Made by a program: the position numbers and the translations under genes. Below the pieces are notes generated by a model. That model saw only the letters and a program-made list of their open reading frames with translations. It searched no databases and had not been told where the DNA came from. Of a stretch of 64,000 nt of DNA, positions 35,231 to 45,136 are shown one piece after another. The stretch is from Gemmatimonadota bacterium (GTDB taxonomy: Bacteria; Gemmatimonadota; Gemmatimonadetes; Longimicrobiales; Gaopeijiaceae), in the NCBI GenBank assembly GCA_003248075.1, contig QJYK01000276.1, positions 79,268-143,267 on the forward strand, in the 5' to 3' direction. How positions within the stretch are numbered: position 1 is the stretch's first letter; every line of letters begins with the position of its first letter.

Positions 35231-35545
35231 GTGACGTCCCCCCGCCACGACGAGGAGGCCGCCCGGCGCGCGCGTGAGGTGGCGGCGCGCGCCATCCGGC
35301 GGCTGGACATCTTGGAGTGGGTGATCCTCGGCGCGACCGCGCTGCTCGCGGTGGTGGGGGGATGGCTGGTGGCGGTCCTGGTGGCGACCGCGGCCGGGCT
35401 CCCTTTCGGCCCCGTGTGGACCGTGGCCGCGCTCCTGCTCATCGGTGTTCCGGTGGGGATCAAGATCCGACGGGTCCGCAGCGAAGAGCTCGAACGAGAA
35501 CGGCGGAGACGAAGCGAACAGTCATGGGCGAAGAGAAGAAGCTGA
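35231..35545 (+). CDS. Small two-helix membrane protein, function unknown
   Basis: A 104-residue open frame with a GTG start. A charged N-terminal helix precedes two hydrophobic segments (about 35-58 and 64-82), followed by an Arg/Glu-rich C-terminal tail. It sits between hisS and proS and overlaps the proS start by 22 nt. No family is recognisable. Amino-acid composition and membrane pattern look like a genuine protein, but a chance frame cannot be excluded. Confidence 0.5.
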   Translation: MTSPRHDEEAARRAREVAARAIRRLDILEWVILGATALLAVVGGWLVAVLVATAAGLPFGPVWTVAALLLIGVPVGIKIRRVRSEELERERRRRSEQSWAKRRS

Positions 35546-36987
35546 CTCCGAGGGGCGAAGACTTCGCCGCCTGGTACAACGAGGTCGTCCAGCGCGCGGA
35601 GCTCGCGGACTACTCCCCCGTGCGGGGCAGCATGGTCATCCGGCCCTGGGGTTACGGGATCTGGGAGAACATGCAAAGGGCCCTGGACTCCATGTTCAAG
35701 GAGACCGGGCACGAGAACGCCTACTTCCCCCTGCTCATCCCCATGAGCTTCATCGAGCGGGAGAAGGAGCACGTCGAGGGTTTCGCGCCCGAGCTCGCGA
35801 TCGTCACCCAAGCGGGAGGCAAGGAGCTCGAAGAGCCGTTCGCGATCCGGCCGACGTCCGAGACGATCATCTACGCGATGTACGCCAAATGGGTTCAGAG
35901 CTATCGGGATCTGCCGATCCTCATGAACCAGTGGGCGAACGTGGTGCGCTGGGAGATGCGCACACGTCTCTTCCTGCGCACCGCCGAGTTCCTCTGGCAG
36001 GAGGGCCATACCGCCCACGCCACGGCGGAGGAGGCCGAAGAGGAGACGCTACTCATCCTGGGGATCTACCGCCGGTTCATGGACGAGTGGATCGCCATGC
36101 CGCCGATCACCGGCCTCAAGACGGATTCCGAGAAGTTCGCCGGTGCCGTTCGCTCGTACGCCTGCGAGGCCTTGATGCAGGACAATCGGGCCCTCCAGGC
36201 GGGCACGTCCCATTTCCTGGGCCAGAACTTCGCCCGCCAGTTCGATCTGAAGTTCCAGTCGGTGGAGGGAAGGGAAGAGTACGCGTGGAACACGTCCTGG
36301 GGCGTGTCGACCCGGTTGGTCGGCGGCATGGTGATGACCCACGGGGACGACGCGGGCGTGGTCGTGCCCCCCCGGCTGGCTCCTGTCCAGGTGGTCGTCG
36401 TGCCCATCCTGCGCGGGGACGATACCCAATCCAGGGTCCTGGCCAAGGCCCACGAAGTGTGCGCGCGCCTGAAGGAGCTGGGGGTCCGGGCCAAGGTCGA
36501 CGCCCGCGAGCACCTGTCGCCGGGCAACAAGTTCTACGAATGGGAACGCAAGGGCGTCCCGTTCCGGGTCGAGATCGGCCCCAAGGACCTGGAAAAGGGC
36601 CAGCTCGCGATCGCCCGACGGGTGGTCCCCGAGGGCGCGAAACGGAAGGAGTTCGTCGCCGAGGCCGAAGCCATCGCCTCCTTTTCGGCCCGGCTCGAGG
36701 ACCTGCAGAGCGAGCTGCGGGAAGCCGCGGCCGCGCGCCGGGAGGCCAATACCCTCCGTGGGGTCGGCTCCCTGGGCGAGCTGCAGGAGGCGCTGGACTC
36801 CGGCGCCGGCTTCGTGCTCACCGGCTGGAGCGGGGACCCGGCCGTGGAGGAGCGGGTCAAGGAACTGACGCGGGCCACCGCACGCGTCGTCCCCGGACCC
36901 GAGTTCCGCTCGGAGACCCCGCCGCAACGATGCGTGTCGGGAGACGGGCCGTCGAAGATGGAGGTGGCTTGGGCGAGGGCCTACTGA
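35524..36987 (+). CDS. proS: Prolyl-tRNA synthetase, archaeal/eukaryote-type
   Basis: A 487-residue class II enzyme of the short type lacking the bacterial editing insertion. The N-terminus (LTPRGEDFAAWYNEVVQRAEL), VRGSMVIRPWGYGIWE, and motif 2 with WEMRTRLFLRTAEFLWQEGH are typical of the archaeal/eukaryote group. The protein ends in a C-terminal extension with a terminal tyrosine (VAWARAY), characteristic of that group. Some bacterial phyla carry this form. Without the INS domain, correction of alanyl-tRNA-Pro must depend on a separate factor, if any. Confidence 0.94.
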   Translation: MGEEKKLTPRGEDFAAWYNEVVQRAELADYSPVRGSMVIRPWGYGIWENMQRALDSMFKETGHENAYFPLLIPMSFIEREKEHVEGFAPELAIVTQAGGKELEEPFAIRPTSETIIYAMYAKWVQSYRDLPILMNQWANVVRWEMRTRLFLRTAEFLWQEGHTAHATAEEAEEETLLILGIYRRFMDEWIAMPPITGLKTDSEKFAGAVRSYACEALMQDNRALQAGTSHFLGQNFARQFDLKFQSVEGREEYAWNTSWGVSTRLVGGMVMTHGDDAGVVVPPRLAPVQVVVVPILRGDDTQSRVLAKAHEVCARLKELGVRAKVDAREHLSPGNKFYEWERKGVPFRVEIGPKDLEKGQLAIARRVVPEGAKRKEFVAEAEAIASFSARLEDLQSELREAAAARREANTLRGVGSLGELQEALDSGAGFVLTGWSGDPAVEERVKELTRATARVVPGPEFRSETPPQRCVSGDGPSKMEVAWARAY

Positions 36988-38246
36988 CCGGTCCCTTTCC
37001 CCGGGTCGGTGGGGAGCTTCGTTGCGGCTCCCACCGGATCGCGGACCTGGCCGAGCGCTTCGGAACGCCCCTGTACGTGTACGACATGGATCGGGTGCGG
37101 GAGCGCGTCGACCGCTTTCAGAGGGCGTTCGCCGGCGTCGACCACCTCGTCGCCTACTCGGTGAAGGCCAACGGGAACCTCACGCTGCTCCGGCGTCTCG
37201 GGGCCCTGGGATGCGGCGCCGACATCACGAGCCGGGGGGAGCTCTTCCGAGCCCTCCGGGCGGGAATAGACCCAGGGCGGATCCTGTTCGCGGGTGTGGG
37301 CAAGAGCGAGCTCGAGATCCGCGAGGCGCTGGATGCCGGGATCTATGCATTCAACGTGGAGAGCGCCGGCGAGCTCGAGCGGATCGACGCGGTCGCGACA
37401 TCCCTCGGTGTGCGCGCGCCGTTCGCGCTGAGGGTCAACCCGGACATCCTCTCCCCGACGCCCCACGAATACACGGCCACGGGACACGCCGAATCGAAGT
37501 TCGGTGTCCCCCTGACCGAAGCCCTGAGGCTGTACCGTTGGGCCAGCGGCCGGCGACATCTCGAAGTCCGGGGAATCGACGTGCACATCGGCTCGCAGAT
37601 CATCGACCCGGAGCCGTACTTTAGGGCGCTGTCGGGCATCCTGGACATCGTGGCCGACCTCGGCAGGGAAGGGATCGGCCTCGAGTTCCTGGACATCGGC
37701 GGCGGCTTCGGGATTTCGTACGACGCCGGCCCCGAGATGGACGTCGAGACCCTGGCCCGCGAGGTCGTGCCGACCGTGCGCAAGGCCGGCCTTCGGCTGG
37801 TTCTCGAGCCCGGCCGGTCCGTGGTCGGTGACGCGGGCATCCTGGTCACCCGCGTCCACTACGTGAAACGGGGCGGGAAGACGTTCGTCATCGTCGACGG
37901 CGGCATGAGCGAGCTCATTCGCCCGAGCCACTACGGCGGGTTCCACGCCATCGAGCGCGTCGACGACCGCGCCCCCCGACCGACGGAAGTCGTGGACGTG
38001 GTAGGGCCGATCTGCGAAACGGGGGACTTCCTCGCCCGTGACCGGGCTCTGGAACTCCCCGAGACCGGCGAGCTGCTGGCGGTGCGTGCGGTGGGCGCGT
38101 ACGGCTTCGCCATGGCCTCCAACTACAACGGCCGGCTGCGGCCGGCGGAATGTCTGATCGAAGGCGAGCGGATCTCGCTGGTGCGCCGGCGCGAGACGCT
38201 CGAAGACCTCATTCGAGGGGAGGACCTCCCGGAAACCGCTTCATGA
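36969..38246 (+). CDS. lysA: Diaminopimelate decarboxylase
   Basis: A 425-residue PLP enzyme making lysine from meso-DAP. The PLP lysine is K66 in AYSVKANGN. The glycine-rich phosphate loop is [12 protein letters not shown] and the C-terminal domain has [13 protein letters not shown] and [12 protein letters not shown]. There is no ATG near the N-terminus. The best start is the TTG at 36969, inside the proS 3' end, with GGAGGTGG a few nt upstream. It overlaps guaA by 4 nt (ATGA). Confidence 0.92.
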   Translation: MGEGLLTGPFPRVGGELRCGSHRIADLAERFGTPLYVYDMDRVRERVDRFQRAFAGVDHLVAYSVKANGNLTLLRRLGALGCGADITSRGELFRALRAGIDPGRILFAGVGKSELEIREALDAGIYAFNVESAGELERIDAVATSLGVRAPFALRVNPDILSPTPHEYTATGHAESKFGVPLTEALRLYRWASGRRHLEVRGIDVHIGSQIIDPEPYFRALSGILDIVADLGREGIGLEFLDIGGGFGISYDAGPEMDVETLAREVVPTVRKAGLRLVLEPGRSVVGDAGILVTRVHYVKRGGKTFVIVDGGMSELIRPSHYGGFHAIERVDDRAPRPTEVVDVVGPICETGDFLARDRALELPETGELLAVRAVGAYGFAMASNYNGRLRPAECLIEGERISLVRRRETLEDLIRGEDLPETAS

Positions 38247-39793
38247 ACCGAGACCACGACCGCATTCTCATCCTCGACTTCGGCTCCCAATTCACCCAGC
38301 TCATCGCCCGCCGGATCCGGGAGGAGCGCGTCTACTGCGAGATCCATCCCTCGACGCGCTCGCTGGATTGGATTCGCGCGTGGAACCCCCGTGGCATCGT
38401 GCTGTCAGGCGGGCCGTCGTCGGTCTACGACGAGGGCGTGCCCACGACGGACCCGGGGATCCTCGCAGAGGGCTTTCCGATCCTGGGGATCTGCTACGGG
38501 ATGCAGCTCATCGCGCACTTCGAGGGCGGGAAGGTCCAGCACGGCCACCGCGAATATGGACGGGCCGAGCTGGTCGTGGAGTCCCCGGAGGGCCTCTTCG
38601 CCGGGTTCGATCCGGCGGACCCGACCACGGTGTGGTGCTCGCACGGGGACCACGTGGACGAGCCGCCCGAGGGGTACGTCCGACTCGCCTCCACATCGTC
38701 GCTGCCCACCGCGGCCTTCCGCGCTGAGGATCGCCCCATCTGGGGGGTCCAGTTCCACCCCGAGGTGGCGCACACCCGTCGGGGGGACGAGATCCTGTCG
38801 AACTTCCTGTTCGAGGTGTGCGGCTGTCGTCCGACGTGGACGGCTGGCGCGTTCATCGAGGAAACCGTCGAGCGCGTGCGCTCCCAGGTCGGTGACGGCA
38901 CGGCGATCTGCGGCCTTTCGGGAGGCGTCGATTCCTCCGTCGCCGCCGTGCTGGTACACCGCGCGATCGGAGATCGCCTGACCTGCATCTTCGTCGACCA
39001 CGGCCTGCTCCGTAAGAACGAACGTGAGCAAGTAGAGCGTATGTTCCGTAATCACTATGACATACGTCTCATCGTCGAAGATGCTTCCGAGCTCTTTCTG
39101 GAGCGGCTGCGGGGCGTGACCGACCCGGAGGAGAAGCGACGACGCATCGGAAACACGTTCATCGAGGTCTTCGACGCCACGGCCGCCCGCGAAGGAACCG
39201 GGGCACGCTTCCTGGTTCAGGGCACGCTCTATCCGGACGTCATCGAGTCCGTGTCCGCTGGCGGCCCTTCGGTCACCATCAAGACCCACCACAACGTCGG
39301 GGGCCTTCCCCAGGACATGCCCTTCGAGCTCGTCGAGCCCCTCCGCGAGCTGTTCAAGGACGAGGTGAGACAGGTGGGGCGGGAGCTCGGGCTGCCCGAG
39401 GATTTCGTGGGCCGGCATCCGTTCCCCGGTCCGGGGCTGGCGATCCGCATCCTCGGGGAGGTGACGACCGAACGACTGGCGATGTTGAGGGACGCCGACG
39501 CCGTCTACCTCGAGGAGATCCGAGGGGCCGGGCTCTACGACGAGATCTGGCAGGCGTTCGCGGTCCTGCTCCCGGTCCGGTCCGTCGGCGTCATGGGGGA
39601 CGCCCGAACCTACGAGAACGTGCTGGCGCTTCGCGCGGTCACCTCGAGGGACGGAATGACGGCCGACTGGTACGCGTTCCCGCACGACGTGCTCGGGAGG
39701 ATCTCGACGCGGGTCATCAACGAGGTGAGGGGGATCAACCGCGTCACGTACGACGTGTCTTCCAAGCCGCCCGCGACGATCGAGTGGGAGTGA
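38243..39793 (+). CDS. guaA: GMP synthase (glutamine-hydrolysing)
   Basis: A 516-residue enzyme that aminates XMP to GMP. The N-terminal class I glutaminase has [18 protein letters not shown], the nucleophile C84 in GICYGMQL and the His-Glu pair in FHPEVAHT. The ATP-pyrophosphatase P-loop is [14 protein letters not shown]. The C-terminal dimerisation domain ends [17 protein letters not shown], with the canonical GMPS C-terminus. It is the last gene of the plus-strand run that begins at mreB. No terminator with a T run follows. Confidence 0.97.
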   Translation: MNRDHDRILILDFGSQFTQLIARRIREERVYCEIHPSTRSLDWIRAWNPRGIVLSGGPSSVYDEGVPTTDPGILAEGFPILGICYGMQLIAHFEGGKVQHGHREYGRAELVVESPEGLFAGFDPADPTTVWCSHGDHVDEPPEGYVRLASTSSLPTAAFRAEDRPIWGVQFHPEVAHTRRGDEILSNFLFEVCGCRPTWTAGAFIEETVERVRSQVGDGTAICGLSGGVDSSVAAVLVHRAIGDRLTCIFVDHGLLRKNEREQVERMFRNHYDIRLIVEDASELFLERLRGVTDPEEKRRRIGNTFIEVFDATAAREGTGARFLVQGTLYPDVIESVSAGGPSVTIKTHHNVGGLPQDMPFELVEPLRELFKDEVRQVGRELGLPEDFVGRHPFPGPGLAIRILGEVTTERLAMLRDADAVYLEEIRGAGLYDEIWQAFAVLLPVRSVGVMGDARTYENVLALRAVTSRDGMTADWYAFPHDVLGRISTRVINEVRGINRVTYDVSSKPPATIEWE

Positions 39794-39835
39794 GCAAACG
39801 ACGCGACGGGGCCTGGGAAAGACCTGCGCGGGGGA

Positions 39836-42427
39836 CTACGGGTCGCCCGGACGCCCTCCCGCCAGCCGGGAAACGGCTTCTCGGAGTGCCGCGGGGCTGA
39901 CGGGCTTGCTGATCAGCTCGGTCGGGCCGTTCGCGAACCCGGCCTCGAGGCTCACGTTCGCGTGTCCGCTGATCAGCACGGCCGGTAGGCCCGGCCGATC
40001 GGAGCGGACCGCGGCCACGAGGTCCGGTCCCTTCATCTCGGGCATCATCACGTCGGAGACCACGAGGTGGAGGGGGCCCTCCCAGCTGCGGGCCCGCTCC
40101 AGGGCGGCGCGACCGTCGGGTGCCACCAGGACCTCGTGCCCGGCCTGCTCGAGAACCCGGGTGAGCAGGGCCCGGACTCTCGGATCGTCCTCAGCCAGCA
40201 GGATCGTGCACCGCGTCCCCGCACCGCTGTCGCCAGCCTCGGACCCCTCGCCCAGCGGGGGCACCGTGTAGACGTGGCCTTCGGGCAGGCGGATGCGGAA
40301 GGTGGTCCCCCGGCCGGGCTCGCTCTCCACGTCGACCCGACCATGGGCGCTACGGACGATCTCGGCCACCGTGACGAGGCCGAGCCCCGTGCCATGGCTC
40401 TTGGTCGTGAAGAAGGGGTCGAAGATGCGAGGAAGGACCTCGGGCGGGATGCCCAGGCCGGTGTCGGACACCTCGAAGCGGATCTGGCGGGAATCGCCGT
40501 CCGCGGCATGGGTCGAGATCTTGAGGCGGCCCCCGTCCGGCATGGCGTCGCGCGCGTTCAATGCCAGGTTGAGGACCATCTGCTCGGCCTGCACGGGGTC
40601 CAACCACACGGGACCCACCTCCGGATCCAACGCGCGCACGACTTCGATGTCGGCGGGAATGACCCGGCGCAGGAAGGCCGTGAGGCGCTCGACCACGTGG
40701 TTCAGGTTGACGGGCTCGGAATGCACGGTCTGTCGGGTGGTGATTCCCAGCAGCTGACGCGTCAGGGCTCCACCCATGTGGGCGCCTTCCAGGATCTTGC
40801 GGACGTGCTCGGCCGACTCGGGGCCGGGGCCCTCCTCGATCTCCGTGGAAAGGAGCTCCGCGTATCCCGAGATGGCGGTCAGGAGGTTGTTGAAGTCGTG
40901 GGCGACGCCTCCGGCCATCTGCCCGATCGCCTCGAGTTTCTCGGCCTGGCTCAGCCGCTCCGAGATCGCCTCCGCCTCGGTGACGTCCTTTCCCGTGGAG
41001 ACGAAGTGCGTGATCTCTCCGGATTCGCTGCGGAGGGGCCCGATCGTCTTCTCCTCCGTGTACAGCTCACCGTTCTTTCGACGGTTGCGGAACCTGCCGC
41101 GGTAGGTGAACCCCGCCTTGATCGTCCGCCACATCTCCGAATACACCTCGGGTGTGTGCTCCTCGGAGCGGAGCAGCCTCGGGGTCCTGCCGATCGCCTC
41201 GGACGCCGTGTACCCCGTCACGCGCTCGAAGGCCGGATTGACGTACTCGATGACGCCCTCCCGGTCGGTGATGAAGACGGGATCGGGCAGCTGCGCGATG
41301 ACCCGCGCGAGCCTCCGCCCCTGATCCTCCTCGCGACTGAGGGCGAGGAGCGCCTCGTTGAAGCGGGTGGCCACCGAGCGTACCTCGGCCGGGCCCTCGG
41401 CCCGCAGCGGCCGGCGGTCGAGGAGGGCTCCCTGGGTGCCGTCCACCAGGCCGGACAGGGATCGCGTCACGGGCACGTAGACCCAGGTCAGCCCCACGGA
41501 CGTGACCAGGATCAGCCCGATGGCGAGCACCAACGACCCGCGTGCTGCCGTGAAGGCCGGACCCAGCGCCTCGCGCTCCGACCACCCGGCGTCGACTCGC
41601 CACGGCGCGCCGGGCACGGGGACGTTGGCGAAGAGCATGGGCTCGCCCTCGAGGCTGGGTCCCTCTGTCGTATAGGCTCCCGTGCCCGCGCCCGGCGGCG
41701 TGGCCATGGGAGGGGGGAACTCCTTGCCGATCCAGCGCTCCGGATCCTGGGAGCGGGCCACGATGACGCCGTCATTGCGCGAGACGGTGAGGATCGAGCC
41801 ACGGGGCAGGGACAGGCTGCCCATGAAATCCTGGAAGCGGGCGAGCTCGAGCCCCACCGTCACCACGCCCACGGGGAGACCCGTCGAGTCACGCACCGGG
41901 GCCGAGAGGGCCACCGACCAGACGGGAAACCTGCGGCCGATCATCGGCCCCTCCATCGACGGCCGACCCTCGAGAGCTTCCGCCAGCCAAGCCCGGTCCG
42001 CGTAGTCGACGACGCCGACCACGCCCCCGACCTGGGAGCAGACCGGCGCGCCAGTCCGGTCGACCAGAACCAGGTTCGAAAAGAGCGGCAACGTCTCCCG
42101 GTTCCGGGCGAGCCATCCCGCACAGCCCCCGGGCGCACCGGCGAGCACGCGGTCTGCTCCCTCCGCCAGGCGCTCCGCCGCGGCCCGCGACGTGCCCAGC
42201 ACCGTGCCGACGTTCGCCGCCGTCGCCTCCGCCAGGTTCAGAAGGCGCTGGACACTGGAGGCCCGTTGGGCGCGGAGGTCCTGGATCACGAGGGTGGAGA
42301 GGAGTCCTGTGACCAACAGTACGGTGCCGGTTCCCAGGATGGCGAGTCGGGCTCGGATGGACAGGACCCCGAACCGGCGCCCTCCGGGTCGGGCGCGCCG
42401 TTCCCCGGGGGCTTCTCGTCTACCCAC
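39836..42427 (-). CDS. Hybrid sensor histidine kinase (dCACHE-PAS-HisKA-HATPase-REC)
   Basis: An 863-residue membrane kinase with a GTG start. A transmembrane helix (about 25-48) leads to a large periplasmic dCACHE-like domain (about 55-290), a second helix (about 300-320), a HAMP-like linker and a PAS domain (about 365-485). The kinase core has GGVAHDFNNLL with H510, and an ATPase domain ending in GTGLGLVTVAEIV. A receiver domain at the C-terminus has the acidic pair in AEDD, phospho-acceptor D792 in SDVMMPEMKG, and a conserved Lys in ISKPVSP. CACHE domains often bind amino acids or organic acids, but the ligand is unknown. It overlaps the Rid-family gene by 8 nt. Confidence 0.9.
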   Translation of the reverse strand: MGRREAPGERRARPGGRRFGVLSIRARLAILGTGTVLLVTGLLSTLVIQDLRAQRASSVQRLLNLAEATAANVGTVLGTSRAAAERLAEGADRVLAGAPGGCAGWLARNRETLPLFSNLVLVDRTGAPVCSQVGGVVGVVDYADRAWLAEALEGRPSMEGPMIGRRFPVWSVALSAPVRDSTGLPVGVVTVGLELARFQDFMGSLSLPRGSILTVSRNDGVIVARSQDPERWIGKEFPPPMATPPGAGTGAYTTEGPSLEGEPMLFANVPVPGAPWRVDAGWSEREALGPAFTAARGSLVLAIGLILVTSVGLTWVYVPVTRSLSGLVDGTQGALLDRRPLRAEGPAEVRSVATRFNEALLALSREEDQGRRLARVIAQLPDPVFITDREGVIEYVNPAFERVTGYTASEAIGRTPRLLRSEEHTPEVYSEMWRTIKAGFTYRGRFRNRRKNGELYTEEKTIGPLRSESGEITHFVSTGKDVTEAEAISERLSQAEKLEAIGQMAGGVAHDFNNLLTAISGYAELLSTEIEEGPGPESAEHVRKILEGAHMGGALTRQLLGITTRQTVHSEPVNLNHVVERLTAFLRRVIPADIEVVRALDPEVGPVWLDPVQAEQMVLNLALNARDAMPDGGRLKISTHAADGDSRQIRFEVSDTGLGIPPEVLPRIFDPFFTTKSHGTGLGLVTVAEIVRSAHGRVDVESEPGRGTTFRIRLPEGHVYTVPPLGEGSEAGDSGAGTRCTILLAEDDPRVRALLTRVLEQAGHEVLVAPDGRAALERARSWEGPLHLVVSDVMMPEMKGPDLVAAVRSDRPGLPAVLISGHANVSLEAGFANGPTELISKPVSPAALREAVSRLAGGRPGDP

Positions 42428-42812
42428 GGAGCACGACCGCGTCCGCCTCGATCTCGACGAGCATCTCCGGGTCGATCAGGCGGGAAACCTCGACCATGCT
42501 CGTGGTGGGCGGGTGCGGACCGAAGGCTTCGGCGTGTGCCCGCCCGAATTCCTCCCAACGGCCGATATCGGTGACGAACATGCGGGTTCGGGTCACGTCG
42601 GCCATCGCCGCCCCGACACCCCGAAGGGCCTCGGCGATGATCTCGAGGCATCGGCGCGCCTGCGCGTAGGCGTCCCCGGGAGCGTAAACGTTGCCGTCCT
42701 CGGCGACGGAGGCCGTCCCGGTTACGAACACGCGCTCGCCTGCGCGAAGGGCTCGGCAATAGCCGACGCGGGACTCCCAGGGTGCTCCGGAGAAGACCCT
42801 TTGGAACGCCAT
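42420..42812 (-). CDS. Rid-family (YjgF/UK114) protein lacking the catalytic Arg
   Basis: A 130-residue trimeric-type Rid protein. I take the ATG at 42812 because GGAGG lies eight nt upstream on that strand. The in-frame ATG at 42818 is too close to it, and a longer frame to 42923 has no conserved content. The fold signature is clear (RVFVTGTASVAEDG, ARRCLEIIAEALR, MLVEIEADAVV). In RidA the imine-hydrolysing Arg105 lies in PARSCVEV. Here the aligned residues are PPTTSMVEV, so that arginine is replaced by Thr and classical enamine/imine deaminase activity is doubtful. It is encoded upstream of, and overlapping, a hybrid kinase. Confidence 0.87.
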   Translation of the reverse strand: MAFQRVFSGAPWESRVGYCRALRAGERVFVTGTASVAEDGNVYAPGDAYAQARRCLEIIAEALRGVGAAMADVTRTRMFVTDIGRWEEFGRAHAEAFGPHPPTTSMVEVSRLIDPEMLVEIEADAVVLRG

Positions 42813-42898
42813 TTGCATCGCCTCCGTCGCTCGGGACCCCCAGGAAGGGGGGCGAATGCAACAATGATACGAGTTACGTTCGTCGAAAGGAGGGTGTG

Positions 42899-43501
42899 AT
42901 GCGTTGGTCGATCCGCTGTGCATCCTTGTCTCTGATCCTGGCTCCGGTCCATGCGGCCGGCCAGGTGGCGTGGGACGCGCCGCCGCTCATGAGATCCGGT
43001 GCCCCTTCCGGGCTCTCCGTGTACCTGACCTCGGCGGACCCCGGCGACGGGCTGGGTGTGGTCGCCGCCTGGAGGGGGGCGGCAGCGCCGTCGGGGCTCG
43101 GTTTCCGGGTGGGGGTCGCCGAAGAGCCCGGGGGGGACATCGCTGCCCTGTTCGGTGTGGACGTGTCCGGTGAGCTCGCTTCACTCTCCGGCCAGGGCGC
43201 GCCGGCCCTGATGTGGTGGACCGGTGCCGGCGTGGGCGTCGGGACCTACTTCCTCGCCTCCTTCCCCCTGGGCATGACCATCGGGTGGACGGGCCGGGAC
43301 GAGGGAGTGGCCTTCATGCCGTACGTCGGGGGGCACGTCGTGCTGGACGTGATCTCCGGTCCGGCGGACGATCTCGACCTCGACGGGGCGGTGGACCTGG
43401 GCCTGGATCTGGGCTTCGCCTCGGGCTTCATGATCCGATTCGGTGCCTCGCTCGGCAGGCGGGACGCGTTGGCCATCGGGGTCCGGCTACCGACCGGTTG
43501 A
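42899..43501 (+). CDS. Secreted protein, possibly outer-membrane barrel-like, unknown
   Basis: A 200-residue protein divergent from the Rid gene, with AAAGGAGGG just upstream of its ATG. An N-terminal signal peptide (about 1-21) ends with AHAAGQ. The mature part is rich in Gly, Ala and aromatic residues with short alternating hydrophobic strands (GLGFRVGVAEE, GMTIGWTGRD, YVGGHVVLDVI, SGFMIRFGASLG). This suggests a small beta-barrel or beta-rich surface protein. I recognise no family. Confidence 0.65.
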   Translation: MRWSIRCASLSLILAPVHAAGQVAWDAPPLMRSGAPSGLSVYLTSADPGDGLGVVAAWRGAAAPSGLGFRVGVAEEPGGDIAALFGVDVSGELASLSGQGAPALMWWTGAGVGVGTYFLASFPLGMTIGWTGRDEGVAFMPYVGGHVVLDVISGPADDLDLDGAVDLGLDLGFASGFMIRFGASLGRRDALAIGVRLPTG

Positions 43502-43543
43502 CGGGGTCGGCGTCTCTCCGGGTCGCCGTAGCCCTCCTGACCC

Positions 43544-44734
43544 CTAGGCGGCGTGACAGATGAGACACTTGAGGTAGGCGCTCTCAGGGCAGGCGGTCGA
43601 CACGGGGTGATCGGCCGCCTGCCCGGCCCGCTCCAGCACGCGCACTCTCCTTCCCGCGCGCGCAGCGGCCCGGGCGACCGCGTCCTGGAAATCTTCCGGT
43701 GCGACCCGACCCGAGCAGGAGCACGTGACCAGGATGCCCGCCGGCTCGAGGCACGACAGGGCCAGGGCGTTCAGCCGTTCGTAGGCCCGGAGCGCCTGGG
43801 GAACGCCCCTGCGGGTTCGGGCGAGCCGAGGGGGGTCCAGCACGATCATCCCATAGCGCCGGCCCGCGCGGGCTTCGGCCTCGAGCCACCCGAAGGCGTC
43901 GGATCGCTCGAAGCGCATCGTGGGGGAAACCCCGTTGAGCTCCGCGTTGGCCCTGGCCAGCTCCAGCGCCCTCGCCGACACGTCGACCCCGATCACGCTC
44001 CGGGCGCCTGCACGCGCGACGGCGACCCCGAAGCCCCCGCTGTAGCAGCACACGTCGGCCACGGTCCGGCCGTCGGCGTACGCGGCCGCCCGACTCCGAT
44101 TCCTACGCTGATCCAGGTAGAAGCCGGTCTTCTGTCCAGTTCGCAGATCTACCGCGAAACGGAGATTTCCCTCCTCGATCTGAAACGGCCCCTCCGGCAT
44201 CGAGCCGCGCACCAAGCCGTCGGTCAGCTCGAGGCCCTCCTGCTCGAGCACCCCCTTCTCGGTGCGCAGGAGCACGCCCTTTGCCGACGTCTCCGATTCC
44301 AGGACGTCCAGGAGGGCCTCCTGCCGCGTCGCGAGCGCCGCGCTCGTCAGCTGAACCGCCAGAAACGGTCCGTACCGGTCCACGGTCAGCCCCGAGAGAC
44401 CGTCCCCCTCGGAAAAGACGAGGCGACAGGCTCCCCCCGGGTCGTCCAGTCCGAGCCCGTGACGACGTAGGTCGATGGCCTCGCGGACCCGGGCGGCGAA
44501 GAAGTCCGCGTCCAACGGGGCGTCATCCCAACGGTAGAGACGCACGCGGATCTGGCTGCGCCCGTTGTAGAGCCCGCGTGCCACGAACGCGCCTGCCGCA
44601 TCCACGACCCGTACCTCGTCGCCGTCGCCGGGGGTCGGGGTGACTCCCGTGAGCGCCCCTGAGAACAACCACGGATGCCCCGCCCGGAAGGGTCCGTCGC
44701 GCCCTCCCGCCAACCGGGCGATCGGGGGGATCAC
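43544..44734 (-). CDS. rlmI: 23S rRNA cytosine-5 methyltransferase, RlmI type
   Basis: A 396-residue SAM-dependent methyltransferase of the RlmI/YccW family, which methylates C1962 of 23S rRNA in E. coli. The N-terminal PUA domain (about 3-75) has GHPWLFSGAL and GLYNGRSQIRVRLY. A central domain contains TGFYLDQRRNR, and the Rossmann SAM site is VADVCCYSGGFGVAVARAG. The catalytic region is VLDPPRLAR, with the later TCSCSGRV. The GTG start overlaps the stop of the upstream lipoprotein gene (GTGA). The exact rRNA position modified is inferred from the family. Confidence 0.87.
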   Translation of the reverse strand: MIPPIARLAGGRDGPFRAGHPWLFSGALTGVTPTPGDGDEVRVVDAAGAFVARGLYNGRSQIRVRLYRWDDAPLDADFFAARVREAIDLRRHGLGLDDPGGACRLVFSEGDGLSGLTVDRYGPFLAVQLTSAALATRQEALLDVLESETSAKGVLLRTEKGVLEQEGLELTDGLVRGSMPEGPFQIEEGNLRFAVDLRTGQKTGFYLDQRRNRSRAAAYADGRTVADVCCYSGGFGVAVARAGARSVIGVDVSARALELARANAELNGVSPTMRFERSDAFGWLEAEARAGRRYGMIVLDPPRLARTRRGVPQALRAYERLNALALSCLEPAGILVTCSCSGRVAPEDFQDAVARAAARAGRRVRVLERAGQAADHPVSTACPESAYLKCLICHAA

Positions 44735-45090
44735 CGGGACGAGGTCGCTCCGCCCGTGTCCGGCGCCATGCGCTGCACGTCGAGCCGCCGCTCGATCTCG
44801 TCCCAGATGTCGCGCATCAGCTCCACGTCCTCGCCGTGTGCCTCGATAAACTGCGTGAGATCATCCTCGCTAACACCATGGCGATTAATCGCTTGGGCAC
44901 GCTTCGCGTCGGAGATGAGAGACTCGCCGGCGGAGAGTGCGGTGGACCTCAGGTCGACGTACGTCGCGATGAAGGTCTCGGCGTCGATGCCGGGCGACGG
45001 CCCGGACGTGTCGCCCCCGCACGCCGTGAGCACGACGGCCAGTGTGAGCGAGAGCGTCGGCACGTGGGCGGTCGATCGGAACGGTGGCAT
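44731..45090 (-). CDS. Small lipoprotein, function unknown
   Basis: A 119-residue protein with a signal peptide ending in a lipobox-like LTAC (Cys24), followed by a Gly/Ser/Pro spacer and a helical domain (residues about 38-115) rich in Glu and Asp. It is translationally coupled to rlmI (4-nt overlap). No family is recognised. A short surface or periplasmic lipoprotein is the most that can be said. Confidence 0.62.
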   Translation of the reverse strand: MPPFRSTAHVPTLSLTLAVVLTACGGDTSGPSPGIDAETFIATYVDLRSTALSAGESLISDAKRAQAINRHGVSEDDLTQFIEAHGEDVELMRDIWDEIERRLDVQRMAPDTGGATSSR

Positions 45091-45136
45091 GGGCCCCGGG
45101 TGGCGGAAGCGGGATGTCCTGGAACGTCCGGATCGA

